Shown here one piece after another: positions 32,741 through 44,426 of a stretch of 58,000 bases of DNA (its first letter is position 1; each line of letters begins with the position of its first letter). The DNA is from Cryptomeria japonica. Its lineage: Eukaryota; Streptophyta; Pinopsida; Cupressales; Cupressaceae. Where the stretch lies: contig NC_081414.1 in the NCBI RefSeq assembly GCF_030272615.1, forward strand, positions 782,480,119 to 782,538,118, read 5' to 3'. The notes beneath the pieces were generated by a model. That model was not told the DNA's origin. It was given only the letters and a program-made list of their open reading frames with translations, and ran no database searches. The translations under genes were made by a program, and so were the position numbers.

Positions 32741-33880
32741 TAAAAATTAGTACTACTAAGGTAGTTAGAGATTTACCTAAGATTGTTAAGCCTCACAATC
32801 TGGTATGTAAGGAATGTCAATTTGGAAAACAAGTTAGAGCATCTTTTAAAAGTATTCAAGAAAAATCCAATAATGCTCTTGACTTAATTCACACTGATTT
32901 ATGTGATCCAGCTAGAACTAAAAGTTTACAAGGTGATAGATATTAATTCACACTAATTTATCAAGGTTACTTTTCTCAGAGAAAGAACAAAAGCACTTGG
33001 GAAATTCAAACTATTCGAGGCAATGGTAGAAAATGAAACCAGTAAGAAAATCAAATGTCTAATATCAGATCAAGGAGGTGAATTCACATCTAGGGAATTT
33101 AATGCATTCTATGAAGTGATTGGAATCAGAAGACAGTTATCAACACCCTGGACACCACAGCAAAATGGAGTTGTAGAAAGAAAGAACAGAACTATCTTGG
33201 ATGCAACTAGAAGTATGTTATCAAAAGAAAATCTACCACATGTATATTGGAGAGAGGGAGTAAGCACAATGGTCTATGCATTCAACAAAGTTCACATCAA
33301 AAGAGAAACTGGTAAGACCCCTCATGAACTATGGTTTGGTATTACTCCTACTCTTAAATATTTCAGAATATTGGGAAGTAAATTCTATATTAGAAGAGAT
33401 GAGTATATTGGCAAATTTGATCCTAGAAGCAATGAAGGAATATTTCTTGGTTATTCATCTACAAGCAAGGCATATAGATGTTTTAACAAAAGATTGTAGA
33501 AAATTGTTGAGAGTACAAATGTGAAGATTGATGAATAGTTTAGAGGAACTTCAAGGTATATAGACTCTAAACCGGCAATAGAGATACAGACAAATGAATC
33601 TATCTTGAATCCACCGGTACAAAATGAAGATCCAGTTACACCGGTATCATCTAAAAATTCCACTGTAACTGAGGAACAACAACTAATGAAGACATCTTGG
33701 TATGTAAGACTGAATCACTTTGAAAATCAGATAATTTGGAACAAGTATCAAGGAGTTATGACAAGAGGAAGACTACCAAATGAAGAGGTATGTCTTATTT
33801 CTCAAATTGAATCATCATCAATTAATGAGGCATGTGAAGGTAAGCACTGGATTAAAGCTATGGAAGAGGAAATAGAATAA
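32737..33880 (+). pseudogene. copia G integrase
   Basis: 32737-32946 has VVRDLPKIVKPHNLVCKECQ and the first catalytic Asp in LIHTDLCDP. About 60 bp is lost or scrambled near 32945-32985, removing IIDDYSRM. 33023-33499 has SDQGGEFTSREF (second Asp), NGVVERKNRT (Glu kept), VYWREGVSTMVYAFNKV and GIFLGYSSTSKAYRC. The linker continues with stops to about 33880 (EACEGKHWIKAMEEEIE, the approach to RT). Confidence 0.9.
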
Positions 33881-34720
33881 ATTGAAAAGAATAACACATG
33901 GACATTAGTTCCCCGGCCTAAAGACAAAAATGTGATTGGAACAAAATGGGTTTTCAGAAACAAAATTAATGAAGATGGGAAGGTAATCAGAAATAAAGCA
34001 AGACTAGTGTGTAAGGGATATTCTCATAAATAAGGAATTGATTATAATGAAACCTTTGCACCGGTAGCTAGAATTGAGGTAGTCAGATTATTCTTGGCTT
34101 TTATAGCACACAAGAACTACAAAGTATATCAAATGGATATTAAATGTGCATTTTTAAATGGAGATCTTGGAGAAGAAGTTTACATTGAGGAACTTGATGG
34201 ATTTTCTTTAACAGATAACAAAGATATGGTTTGCAGGTTAAGGAAAACTTTGTATGGGTTGAAGCAAGCTCCAAGAGCTTGGTATGCTAGATTGGATAAA
34301 TATCTTTTGAAGATTGGATTTTCTAAAGGTAATGCTGACAACAACTTATACTATAAAGTGACTAAGGATGACATCTTGGTTATAGAAGTTTTTGTTGATG
34401 ATATAATGTTTGGAGGAGAAGATGGATTATGTAAAGACTTTTCTATTGAAATGCAACATGAATTTGAAATATCAATGATTGGAGAGATTAAATTCTTCTT
34501 AGGACTATAGATTTCATAGACTGATAAAGGTATATTCTTAAGTCGATCTAGGTACTTGAAGGAGTTACTTAATAAATTTGGGATAGAGAACTCTAAATCG
34601 GTAAACACCCCTATGACTACAAATGACAAATTATCACTAAGGTATGAATCTACACCTATTAATCTGACTAGATACAAATCTATGATATGAGGCCTACTAT
34701 ATTTAACACAAACAAGACCT
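33881..34720 (+). pseudogene. copia G reverse transcriptase
   Basis: [29 protein letters not shown], a stop at 34031, FAPVARIEVVRLF, then the open frame 34094-34510 with [40 protein letters not shown], the catalytic FVDDIMFGG and GEIKFFLGL. Two stops follow at positions that are Gln in A (L-Q-I-S-Q). The active-site Asp pair is intact. Confidence 0.92.
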
Positions 34721-35345
34721 GATATTATGAATGCAGTATGTATTGTTTCAATATTTCAAAGTAATCCTAGAGAAAATCATGAATCAACAATAAAAAATAT
34801 TTTCCAGTACTTACAAGGCACTACAAATCTTGGTTTATGGTATCCTAGAGATGAAAAATTTGAATTATGTGCATATACAGATGCAAATTGCACAGGAGAT
34901 GTGGATGATAGAAAAAGCACCACTGGCGGAGCATTTTTTTCTTGGAAGAAGATTAATTTCTTGGTTGAGTAAGAAACAAAGTTCTGCATCTTTATCAACA
35001 ATAGAATTAGAATATGTTGCAGCGTCAACTAACTGTACACAGGTATTATGGCTTAAGAAAATGTTGGAGGCCATAAAGGTAAAATGCAAGGAACCTATAA
35101 CTACCTATTGTGATAACACTGCAGCAACTGATATATCTAAGAATCCAGTATTACATTCTAAAACTAAACATGTTTCTATCAAATGGAATTTTCTAAAAGA
35201 GAATGTTGAAGCAAAAGAAGTAAAACTGGTTTATGTGAATACTAAAGAGCAGATTGTAGATATTTTCACTAAGCCTTTGCCGAAGGATACTTTTGAATAT
35301 CTCAGAGACCAACTTGGGGTCATACCCCCACCGGTAGAGACTTAG
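34721..35345 (+). pseudogene. copia G RNase H
   Basis: MNAVCIVSIFQSNPRENHES, YTDANCTGDVDDRKSTTGGA, a one-base shift at about 34945, then LGRRLISWLSKKQ, YVAASTNCTQVLWLKKMLE, YCDNTAATDISKNPVLHSK, KHVSIKWNFLKENVEAKEV and EQIVDIFTKPLPKDTFEYLR to a natural stop after IPPPVET at 35343-35345. These are standard copia RNase H blocks. Confidence 0.92.
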
Positions 35346-35482
35346 ACAGTTGATGTTTGTCATTAACTGGCAAAATTAACAGAGAAATCTTTTACTTCAG
35401 CTTTGATGAGGGAGCTACTTCTCAGGGGGAGTAGTTGGTATTTTGTATTTGAATCTATTTTTGTATTAACTTTGGCATTTGA

Positions 35483-35500
35483 TGTCAAAGGGGGAGACAT
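35483..35500 (+). other. Upstream polypurine tract of G
   Basis: GATGTCAAAGGGGGAGAC, about 210 bp before the 3' LTR. Confidence 0.55.
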
Positions 35501-35697
35501 ATCTATGGAAAAATGCATTATCTATTGAGAAGAGATTATTCAATGGGGGAGAGATTGATTACTCTCTGTATTTTGATCTTTGGTTGTGATCTCTTTTGAG
35601 AGATTGTGATCTCTTTTGGGAGATTGTTAGTTTTTGGGTTTTGGCATTTTTATTTTGGCGCTTTGATGGTTTTTCCATCTTGTGTTTCCATCAATAC

Positions 35698-35710
35698 CAA
35701 AGGGGGAGAT
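35698..35710 (+). other. Polypurine tract of G
   Basis: AAAGGGGGAGAT directly before the 3' LTR start at 35711. Confidence 0.88.
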
Positions 35711-36767
35711 TGTTGGTATTTTGGTATGTTTTTTTCATTAATGTCAACACTTATCAACACTTATCAACTCTGGCACTTTGGAGAATTGACAATGTTCACC
35801 GACAAGCAAGTGACTTATGCACAGTCACCGGTATCTAGTACACCGATAGGATATATTGTTTACCGGCACTTGGAATGACATGGAAAACCTCTGGTTATGT
35901 CAAAGACATTGTTTGGACACTTTGTCTTGGGGAATTGCTCACTGGTATATTCGTATTTGCATATTTGTTGTTACCAGCAAATAGGTCCAGGTTATGCACT
36001 GGTAGGCTTATCTATTCCAGATCACCACTGCATGCTTTGGAGATGATTTTTTTGTTATTGTAAATGCATTAAGCTGACATGTTGAATCAGATATTACATC
36101 GGTTATTGATTTACTCGTAATTATTTTATTGTAATATCTTTTAGAGCCGACCTACTAAAATTGGTCTTAGGTTATGGTATATATGTAAGATCTTATTTGT
36201 AAGATTGATAGACAATTGGGAAAAAGAATTGTAAGAAGGTATATGCGAGAATAAGTAGAGCTATACACACAGACATCATTTGAAGGTGAAGCAAGATTTT
36301 TGGGAAGGCAATCAGAACTACACCGGTACTGAATCCAGCATATGAAGATGCTATTTTGAGTAGTACATCATTATTGGATTTAACCATCCATTTGTAGTCA
36401 GTGTGACTCCTATTTGCGTTTGACTATTGAGCTCTAGGCGCTTGGCATTTCTGCATGTGCAGACCCCATTTGCATACATATACTATCTGCATTAGTATCA
36501 TCTGATTGTGGGTAAGGTTTCCCACCGTGGTTTTTCCCCTTACAGGGTTTCCACGTACAATTATTGGTGTTATGTGTTGTATATGTTATTGTCTTTCTGT
36601 TTCATGCATTAATCTTTACCGGTACTGTAATTAACTAATAAATTGTCTATTGACATAAAGTTTGTTTTACTGGTATTAAGCATTAAGGCTGGTTAAGGTG
36701 TTTTTGGTTTGAATTTATTAGACAACTGATTCACTCCCCCCCTCTCAGTTGTCTCTAGGACCTAACA
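35711..36767 (+). repeat. 3' LTR of G
   Basis: 1057 bp, TGTTGGTATTTTGG to CCTAACA. Contains the R-region block (36525-36560) and the C-tract hairpin (36720-36754) with a perfect 10-bp stem. Confidence 0.94.
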
Positions 36768-37640
36768 CTACTCACCACCTTTGTTTTACCATTAGTTAGA
36801 AAATGGTGCATATATTTTAACTACTTAAGTGTCTCGTAAGCATTTTAATGTGATTAGTGATGCTAGCATGACACTCCATCCAATTCCATGTCAAACACTT
36901 TTGACCTAGAGATATGAACTAGTAAGGTCATAGATGAGGGACACAATCCCCATAAAATAATTGCAAGTCTTAAACCTATAAACACATTTGACCAGGAAAG
37001 ACACAAACCTAAAATCACAATGGCGTAGTGGTAGTTTAAACCTAGGTGATCACAACAAAAACACAACCACTTAAGTAACACACTATGGGAAGAACCCTAA
37101 AATGGTGCATAGAATTAATCTTCAAATTAGTCCTCAATTTTTCCGATAAGGTCCTTAAAAATTAACCAAAAGAAATTGTATCTTATTCATAAACTATAAT
37201 ATTTTGTAGACTATGTTGTCTTACTACATCTCTAAGAAGAAACAAGCTAGGATGTGAATTAAACATCATTAGTTTTGTAGCATGGAATAAAATGTGTTAT
37301 CATAGAAAATTTATCAACCACCACAAATATTGAGTCATGTCCTCTTTTTGTCCCTGGTAAACTAAGAAGAAAATTCATCATGACATATATCTATGGTTTC
37401 TCTAGTATAGGAAAATATAGTTCAACATTATAACTTACTCCTTTGGCCATCTAGTATACTTTGCATCTTTATACAAACTTCCTTACTTATTTTTCTAACT
37501 TTGGCCAATAATAATTCTCACTAACAAAAACGTAGTCTTATCTCAACCAAAGTATTGATCCAATCCTCCAATATTATTCTCCTTGATCATATTATCCCTC
37601 ATAGAACTTCTTAGAATACACAACCAACTTCTTCTAATAA
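36768..37640 (-). pseudogene. gypsy F integrase core
   Basis: Minus-strand pieces near 37380-37290 read [20 protein letters not shown] and [12 protein letters not shown], the gypsy integrase core around the first catalytic Asp ([26 protein letters not shown] in the family). Further on (about 37260-37150) LFLLRDVVRQHSLQNIIVYE matches the segment before the second Asp, which is lost. Upstream, to 37640, are remnants of the zinc-finger part. Element G lies downstream in the same gene. Confidence 0.78.
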
Positions 37641-38720
37641 ATATCTCATATTAGATTAAGAAATACTACCCTATTATCTTATCCAAAGCACTAGTTCCCA
37701 TCAATCTCTCTAATCTTCTATTACTTATGGATCATCAAGAGACAAACACTTGATTTCATTAAACCTACCAACCTCTATCTTCATATTTGTATTTAAATAT
37801 TGATGATTAGTATATAAAATAAACACTTTTGGAAATAAATGATGTCTCCATTTCTTCAAATTATCAACTATAATAAAAAACTACATACCATAAACATAAT
37901 ACTTTTATTAAAATTAATAAAATTCTCACTGAAACATGAAATTGGCTTACCTTCATGACTCAAAAAAGCTCCTCTGAGACAACCACTAGTATCACAATCT
38001 ACCTAAAATATCTTACTAAAATATAGAAGTACCAAAATAGGTTGCTGTGTTACTTTCTTCTACAACATATCAAAACTCTTTGCTACTTCTTAAATCTATA
38101 TAAACTTCTTTTTATCCCCTTTCATTGTATTTTTTGTGGGTTCAAAAACAATATTTAAATTCTCAATATACTTTTCGTAAAAAATTGCTAAACGACAAAA
38201 AGATCTTACCTCTGCAACACTCCTTGATTTAGGTTATTTGATGCTAGACCAATCAATAAATTATTCTTCCTTGATTCTCAAAATCATATTGAATATGTAT
38301 CAAGTGTTCCTCTAATATGTTATTGAAAATAAAAATTTCACACAAATAAAAAAACAACAATTTTTTTTTAACTATTTCAATACCTCATTCATAGTAGAGA
38401 TAAATATGTTTGATGCATTGGTTAGACCAAATGGCATGACTAACTACTTATATAATCCCTCTTTAGTTTTGAAGGCTGTATTCCACTTACCCACTTCTTT
38501 GATCTACATTTAATTATATCCACTCTTCAATTCTATCTTCATAAAGTACTTTGTTGTATTTAGACAATCCATTATTTTATCCATCCTTAGGAATGAGAAT
38601 TTACACCTAATTGTATTTGTAATTATGGCTTGGGAGTCTATACACATTTTCCATTCTTCATATTTCTTTGGTTCTAGTATCGTAGATACCATGCGTGAGT
38701 TAAAAAAAAATTAATAAACA
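37640..38720 (-). pseudogene. gypsy F reverse transcriptase and RNase H
   Basis: 38692-38510 carries KKYEEWKMCIDSQAI and KIMDCLNTTKYFMKIELKSG, the gypsy RT fingers/palm; then WNTAFKTKEGLY and LVMPFGLTNASNIF in shifted frames (38490-38390). The catalytic Y/F-x-DD region that should follow is not recognisable. RNase H is marked by VDCDTSGCLRGAFLSHEGKP at about 38000-37950, followed by FSENF. The order RT then RNase H then integrase is that of gypsy pol. Confidence 0.82.
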
Positions 38721-38979
38721 ATTTCTTAAATAACTCTTCAACTTGTCTATATAGGTCTTGATTCCCTATAGGATTCCTTCTATGAGCTTCCTACTTTGGA
38801 AAATTGGCTCCTAGTATCAAATCCTAGTGACTAACATTCCTCTCTAGTGGAAAACCTTGAGGTACATTATTTGACACAATATAATGAAAAGTCCAATAGA
38901 TTTTAAAATTTTAATATTACATCTTCATCTTATTAATTATTAACTCTAGGAATTAACGTATAGCATATATGCTCAAGCT

Positions 38980-39300
38980 TCACACATCCAAAATTTCCCT
39001 ACCATCAACCAAACAAATTCTTGCATTAAGACATACCTTTTCTTCCATTTCATTCAAGAACTTCAACTTATGGAAAACTCTATCCTTTGTTAGGGAATAA
39101 GTATTACCATATTCATATTGTATAACATGCCAGTCAAAATTATATGCTCTCCACAATAATTTATGATATTTATCCATAGACATGATTTGACGCAATACCT
39201 CATCATGGTAATTCCCAATCTTGAACTTTATTAAACATTTCTCTTCGAATAAGTCTATATGGTTATTCAACAACCATGCAATGCAATATGGATATGAATG
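38980..39300 (-). pseudogene. gypsy F protease-RT linker
   Basis: A 97-codon frame: KCLIKFKIGNYHDEVLRQIM, SMDKYHKLLWRAYNFDWHVI and NTYSLTKDRVFHKLK. The family pattern is V-x-CDI-x-PMDxCHxLLGRPWxxDRxxxHDGRxNTY, the C-terminal protease region of plant gypsy elements. Key Cys and Gly residues are replaced. Upstream (39400-39300), NVIIDSN and ILEEMF fit the protease body. Confidence 0.75.
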
Positions 39301-39479
39301 TATCTTTCATTCCAACTATCATTTGTTAAACATCTCCTCTAAAATAAGTCTATTAGTGATATTACTATCAATGATAACATGTTTACACCTTGTATAAAAT
39401 ATGACCTTCCTCCTAACTAGATATTTCTCCCTATTTGGAAGATTCCCCCTATTAGAAGAACTCATTTTTTCATCTTTAA

Positions 39480-40460
39480 AATTCTGAGTTTCACCATCTT
39501 CATCTACATGAGAAACTCATGCAATATATTCAAGTCTACTATTTGTCCTTCCTTGATGTTGTAGGAACTTGGATACTCAATGTCCTTCTTATCCACATTA
39601 GAAATAAATTTGATGAAATTTTATTTTTTTATAACCTTGTCTAGACTTTCCTCTTCCTCTTTGATTACCACTGATTTCATCTAAAGGGAAATAGGAACTA
39701 TCTCTTTTATAGTTTTTATTACTGTTAGGTTCTTAATTCTTATTTTCATCTTCAATTTTTTCCTCCATGTGATCTTCTTCAAGTCCTTCATCCACGATCT
39801 TTTCATCTTTGTTTCTTTCACATATTATACTTATCTTCTTTTCTACCTTCATGAAAAATTGATCTATCCTTCTCCTATGGTAGTCATTCTAACCAAATTC
39901 AACTATTCCTAAATACTTATATTTAATCCAATTATATAATATGCTACCTTCTCCTTCTAGGCCTCTTAAAAGCCTATTTTCATCATGATCTTGTAAAATT
40001 ATTCTATATACTCTTTGATAGAATTATTCACTTTTTGCAAACCTTGCATCTTCTTTAGAAAATCCGACTTGAAATGAATAGGCATCTATTTAGCTTTTCC
40101 ACCATCACATCTAGATATTTTATCTTTTTCTTTTCTATTTTATTGTACTCCCTTCTAGTGGATATAGGCATAAAATTTCAATTTGGTATTTGTAAATTTG
40201 ACCCTCTGAGGATCTTCCACCTCCTCATATCCAATGTTTTCCTCCATATCATTAACCCATTTGATCAATTATTCTAGGGTAATATTTCCAACATATGTAG
40301 AAACTTCAATCCTTGTTCTTTTTCTAATATTGGAGATGACCTTTAATAATATGATTTTCTTGGGGTCTCCAAAAACATCCTTTTTTCAAAACTATACAAC
40401 TTCAAATTCATCTTCACTTTCATCTCTTCCTCTTCGATCAAACCATCTATGAGTGTGTGC
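39480..40460 (-). pseudogene. gypsy F gag and zinc knuckle remnant
   Basis: The minus strand near 40265-40190 gives INDMEENIGYEEVEDPQRV and KFTNTKLK, the retrotransposon-gag domain of plant gypsy elements. The remainder runs, with many stops, through an acidic/lysine-rich linker to a knuckle remnant (CG-EGH) near 39590. The plus-strand frames 40074-40277 and 40234-40452 are shadows. Confidence 0.7.
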
Positions 40461-40739
40461 AAGATGTCAAGAGCCCATTTTTTTGGCTAAAATGTAAAAT
40501 TATTTTTCCTAATTTTAAAGATTTGTCACAATTGAACTAAAAACTTGAAGCACTTAAAGATTGAATATTTAAACAATTAGTATTATAAAATATAGTAATC
40601 TGATTTGAGTTTCAAAATATGTAATTTATTTTAATACAAAATTCTACAAATTGATTTTTAATGGCAATGTGTAAAAAACACTATTTAAATGTCACATTTT
40701 TTAGGATCAAACCATCCATGTGTAATGATGAATCAATGA
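40460..40739. other. AT-rich sequence, probable leader of gypsy F
   Basis: No gene. It lies upstream of the gag remnant and ends at the solo LTR H. Confidence 0.35.
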
Positions 40740-42213
40740 TGAATAGTTACTACGAAACCGATACTGAGAGGGGGGGGGAATCAGTCCAGACAAAAACACT
40801 TTTCCTTAAACACTGCACTTTATTGGCAAGCAATAACACTGGTCTAAACCAGATTACTAATGGTTAAACATAGTAAGAATGTGAAAGACATAAACCAGTA
40901 ACTCTTAACTTTCCACACAATCTAATATCTTATTTCCACTTCACCCTTATGCATAAACAAGTACTCTACCATCATAAATATAATAACTTGCTAGTTCAAC
41001 ATGATTGGTACTTGACAAAAAATAACAAAGCATCACATGAAAAGGCATCACACATGACACACATATTTTTCATGTGGAAACCCAACTGGGAAAAATCACG
41101 ATGGGGATGAATACCACAAGCTGTTCTTTGAACCCTTTTGAAGTCCACTCTATTAGGAGCCTAGTCTGGTTAAAGACTATTACAATAGCTTCTGTTACGA
41201 ACCGATCCTGCTAGGGATCACCCAGTTAAGGGATGGCTAAAATACCTGATTAAGGGTTAAACCCTGTTAAAGGTTACCTTGTTAGAGGATTTTAAGAACT
41301 CAATGATTTTGAGTCATCGTGTTAAAGGATTTACAACAAGCCAGTTAAAGCTACCCTATTAAGGAATTTTCCAACTGTTGAAGTGGTCAGAGGTCAATAG
41401 GTATTTCAATGATCTGGTAACAACACTCAATGCCAATGCAGATCCGCTTTAGTTCCTTCCTTCTGCAATCATACTTTGCAGGTATCTATTCTCTTATCTG
41501 GTCTGGCAAGAATCACGTATCTCTGCACTTAGATACACACACAACATTTGCCAACAACTTCAACATGAAAAACAACATCGACCTTATAGGAAACAGATAG
41601 GTCGGTAGCATAAACCCTAAACCCTAAACATTTAGGTTAAGCAATTCAGTGGGTTCAATCCTAACCATTGAACATATTGCATTGATTATAGCAGGCTTGA
41701 ATAGATCTCAAAACGTTCTCCAATGTTCGTTCTTCATCACTTCTTGGAGGTTGATAACCCATCACGCCTTCTCTACTATTTACAGAGACTTCACCTATTC
41801 CCGAGGTAGATAGGATCAATCTCCTTCATACAAGATCCTTCACGCACACAAGGCTAATGTGGCAACACAATTTGTTCTTCATTACAATGCTAACTCAGCA
41901 CACGATGTCATTGGTTTAATCACACAGGCATAGAACACTTCAATTGGAAACCCTAAAGCTGAGACTACCAACCGGTACTCATACCATATGAGACCTTGAT
42001 ACAAAATATTCCATATACCGATTCACATTCCAACATATTGGTTCACTTGGCCAACACATACCGCTTCGCTTTTTCGCATATACTAGTTCACAACATCATA
42101 CCGGTTCTCTTGCGAGTTGCTTACTTCAATATACCGATTCACTCTTCAGCATATTGACATCAATAACAACATGCAATATCATCATGTCATCATACTCTGC
42201 ACATATGCCAACA
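40740..42213 (-). repeat. Solo copia LTR H
   Basis: About 1.47 kb. On the plus strand it starts TGAATAGTTACTACGAAACC, followed by a tract of 9 G at about 40770-40778, and ends ATATGCCAACA. The start matches the reverse complement of the E LTR end. It holds the R-region block near 41065-41100 (GTGGAAACCC..GGGAAAAATC). No internal region adjoins either side, so it is a solo LTR. I could not find a convincing duplication; GTGTA/TTGTA at 40720-40724 and 42214-42218 is a weak candidate. Confidence 0.75.
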
Positions 42214-42880
42214 TTGTAAGATCACCATATATTGACCAAAATAAAAGTATTTTGTGAATTTTGTTTGTAAATAAGACACTAAAGTTTTATAAGGATAATT
42301 TTTTAATTTGTTCTCCATAAAAAGATGCCTCTGAAACTTGTTCATTATATCATAGAATTTGTCAAAAAACTATCATAGTTTCGTGTTTAAGAAAGTAGTC
42401 ATAAGTTTTCATTGGTAAACATGTCATAAATTTTTTATTACATGACACTTTTCAACCACCACCAAAAAATTCTAAGCTCCTCTATGTGAAATGCCTACCT
42501 CCATGTGAGAAAACAATATTGTGTCACATTCTTAGTAGATTGAGAAGTCAATATGCCAACTCCAACTAGATGACAATATTGTCATTATAGTCTCATACAT
42601 TAAACAAATATTAATTAAATGAAATTAAATGTCAATGTTATGACTTGAAAAGGTTGATACACCTTAATCCCAACAAGAAGATCTATTGATGTAGTTAGCC
42701 TAGTGTTTCCTAGGTACACGAGGAGGATTAGTGAAGGTGCTTCATCAAATTCACTAGAATGGTTACATTTAAATTTTACAATGTTCTAGCCTTATTCAAA
42801 TTAATGTAACAAAGGGGGGGTTTGGAGTAGTACATTAATAATTATAGTTTTATATTAATAGTTAAATACAAAGAAAAATT
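42214..42880. other. Intervening AT-rich sequence, nothing recognised
   Basis: Between solo LTR H and the LINE 3' end. No open frame above 60 codons and no known motif seen on either strand. Confidence 0.5.
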
Positions 42881-43164
42881 ATTAGATCAAACTGAGAGAG
42901 GTCTGAACCATTACATAGCCACAAAAAAAATTAAACCTAGGGTCTCACTGGGGGTAAGAACCCAAAAACTAGAGTGCCAATTATAAAAAAAGAATAGAAC
43001 CCAATAGACAGTCAAAACCAAAAACCACAAAACAAAACACCATAAAACCAAAAGATGAAACTAGACTAGACAAGACAAAAAGAAAAAATAAACCAATAGA
43101 CACACCCCCAACAAAGACACAAACCGATAGCGTACTTGGTGGGAGCCTTCACAATATTTGAATC

Positions 43165-44426
43165 TTGTCTCATCACTTTCAATTTTTCAAAGAAGGAGAG
43201 ACTCTTATTTGATCCTTTGCCTAATGAAATGGCAGGGGACTATGGGATAGCTCTCACCCTAGACACCAATAGCTCCAAACCAGTAGCAAAGGAAGAATCC
43301 AAGTGACATTTCATTTATGCTTACCTCTTGTCAATTTCTTATTGAATATATTGTAGAGCTATAGAGTTCCTCTTTGAAATTTTATTGTTCTATGATATCA
43401 TTTTCTTTATTTTCCTCTTTACAGATGCTTCAATGTCCTACAAAACCTTAATTTCATTAATTGTCTCTTGTCTAACTTCATTTTGGACCATCCTATTAGA
43501 GATGCCCTTCAATTTGTCTTTCATTCCTTCCCACTTTTCAAGTTTTTCTTTTAAATCATTTTCTACCACCCAAACCCTCTGATCCTTATCATTTATTGCC
43601 CAATTGAAATATTCAAAATCCACTTCAGTAAGGAAATGAAGCCTATTAATTTTCTTTTTTTCCACATTTACTTTCCCTAGAAGCCAATGGATTATAGATT
43701 CTTATTTTTTGTACACATCACAAAGCTCCTTAACCTTATCAGTAAAGGTAAAGAAGTCCCATTTCCTCAAAGGGTTCATGGAAGAGAGGGGAGGAGCGCC
43801 AAAAAAGGGGTAGAAGGGGTGGCAACACTATTGATAGGTTTTTTCTAGTCTTCTCGAACCTTGTAAACCATGAGGAAGAAAAGTCCTCAAAATCATTCTC
43901 CTCTACCTCTGACTCTTCAACAATGCATTCATTAATGGGAGGGGTCAAGGAGTTCTTGGTTTTAGCTGACCTACTAGGGTTAACTCAAGTAGTGGTCTCT
44001 TTGGATTTAGGAGTGGAGATGATGTCTTTACTACCGTAGATATATGATAGTTCAAAAAATAAAGTGGAAGTAGAGTGATTGCTAACCATCCCACAAGTTG
44101 GGTTCAATTTCAGGTGGAAATTATACAGACATAGAATAAGCCCCTAATGTAGGGGAAGGACATTTCTATTTTTAGCAAACACCATAGACTAGGAGATAGA
44201 TGAGAAAACTCAATAAGTGAAATTCATCTTTATGTCGTACCTCTAATGGTTGTGCATGGGAAAATTTTGAGAATAGAACCATTTAAATCTCATACAAAGT
44301 AGTGAACTTCATAAGGAGTAGTAAGGCCTCTTTCCAAACCCTAGGTAAGTTATCTATTGAAACCACTTTGTAGGTGAGTAACTTTCTCCTTGGGTTTTAG
44401 GAACATCTTGAAATCCACTTTGTAGT
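43165..44426 (-). pseudogene. LINE third ORF, C-terminal half, copy 3
   Basis: 43948-43739 reads TPPINECIVEESEVEENDFE and a proline stretch VLPPLLPLFW, the equivalent of the ATPPPLFP region in copy 2. 43665-43438 reads KKKINRLHFLTEVD, NDKDQRVW, ENDLKEKLEKWEGMKDKLKG and, past 43438, DIEASVKRKIKKMI. Its spacing and charge pattern match the coiled coil of copies 1 and 2 although identity is low. 44420-43950 has the part before, with stops. The gene continues at 51499. Confidence 0.62.
44422..44426. repeat. Target-site duplication of I, left copy (GTAGT)
   Basis: GTAGT before I; GTAAT follows at 51499-51503, one mismatch. Confidence 0.72.

Larger units (their letters stand above)
29709..36767 (+). 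mobile_element. Ty1/copia retrotransposon G, nested in gypsy F
   Basis: 5' LTR 29709-31166 (enlarged by a solo LTR), primer site TGGTATTAGAGC, gag, protease, integrase, RT, RNase H, polypurine tract and 3' LTR 35711-36767, with a near-perfect 5-bp duplication. It is a close relative of A: the gag start, pol blocks and LTR start TGTTGGTATTTTGG agree. Stops and shifts break every domain, but gag is open for 319 codons. The integrase triad residues are all present. Confidence 0.95.
28259..40739 (-). mobile_element. Ty3/gypsy retrotransposon F, degenerate, split by G
   Basis: On the minus strand the order is gag (about 40460-39480), protease (39300-38980), RT (38720-38300), RNase H (about 38000), integrase (37640-36768, then 29708-29090), which is the gypsy order with integrase last. 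Element G sits inside the integrase. The region 28259-29050 would be its 3' end and part of an LTR, but I could not fix LTR borders. Stops occur every few dozen codons, so it is old. Confidence 0.82.

Noticed and set aside
40720-42218. GTGTA/TTGTA as target-site duplication of solo LTR H
   Set aside because: One mismatch and it requires the LTR to begin 15 bases outside the TG that matches the E LTR end; not convincing.
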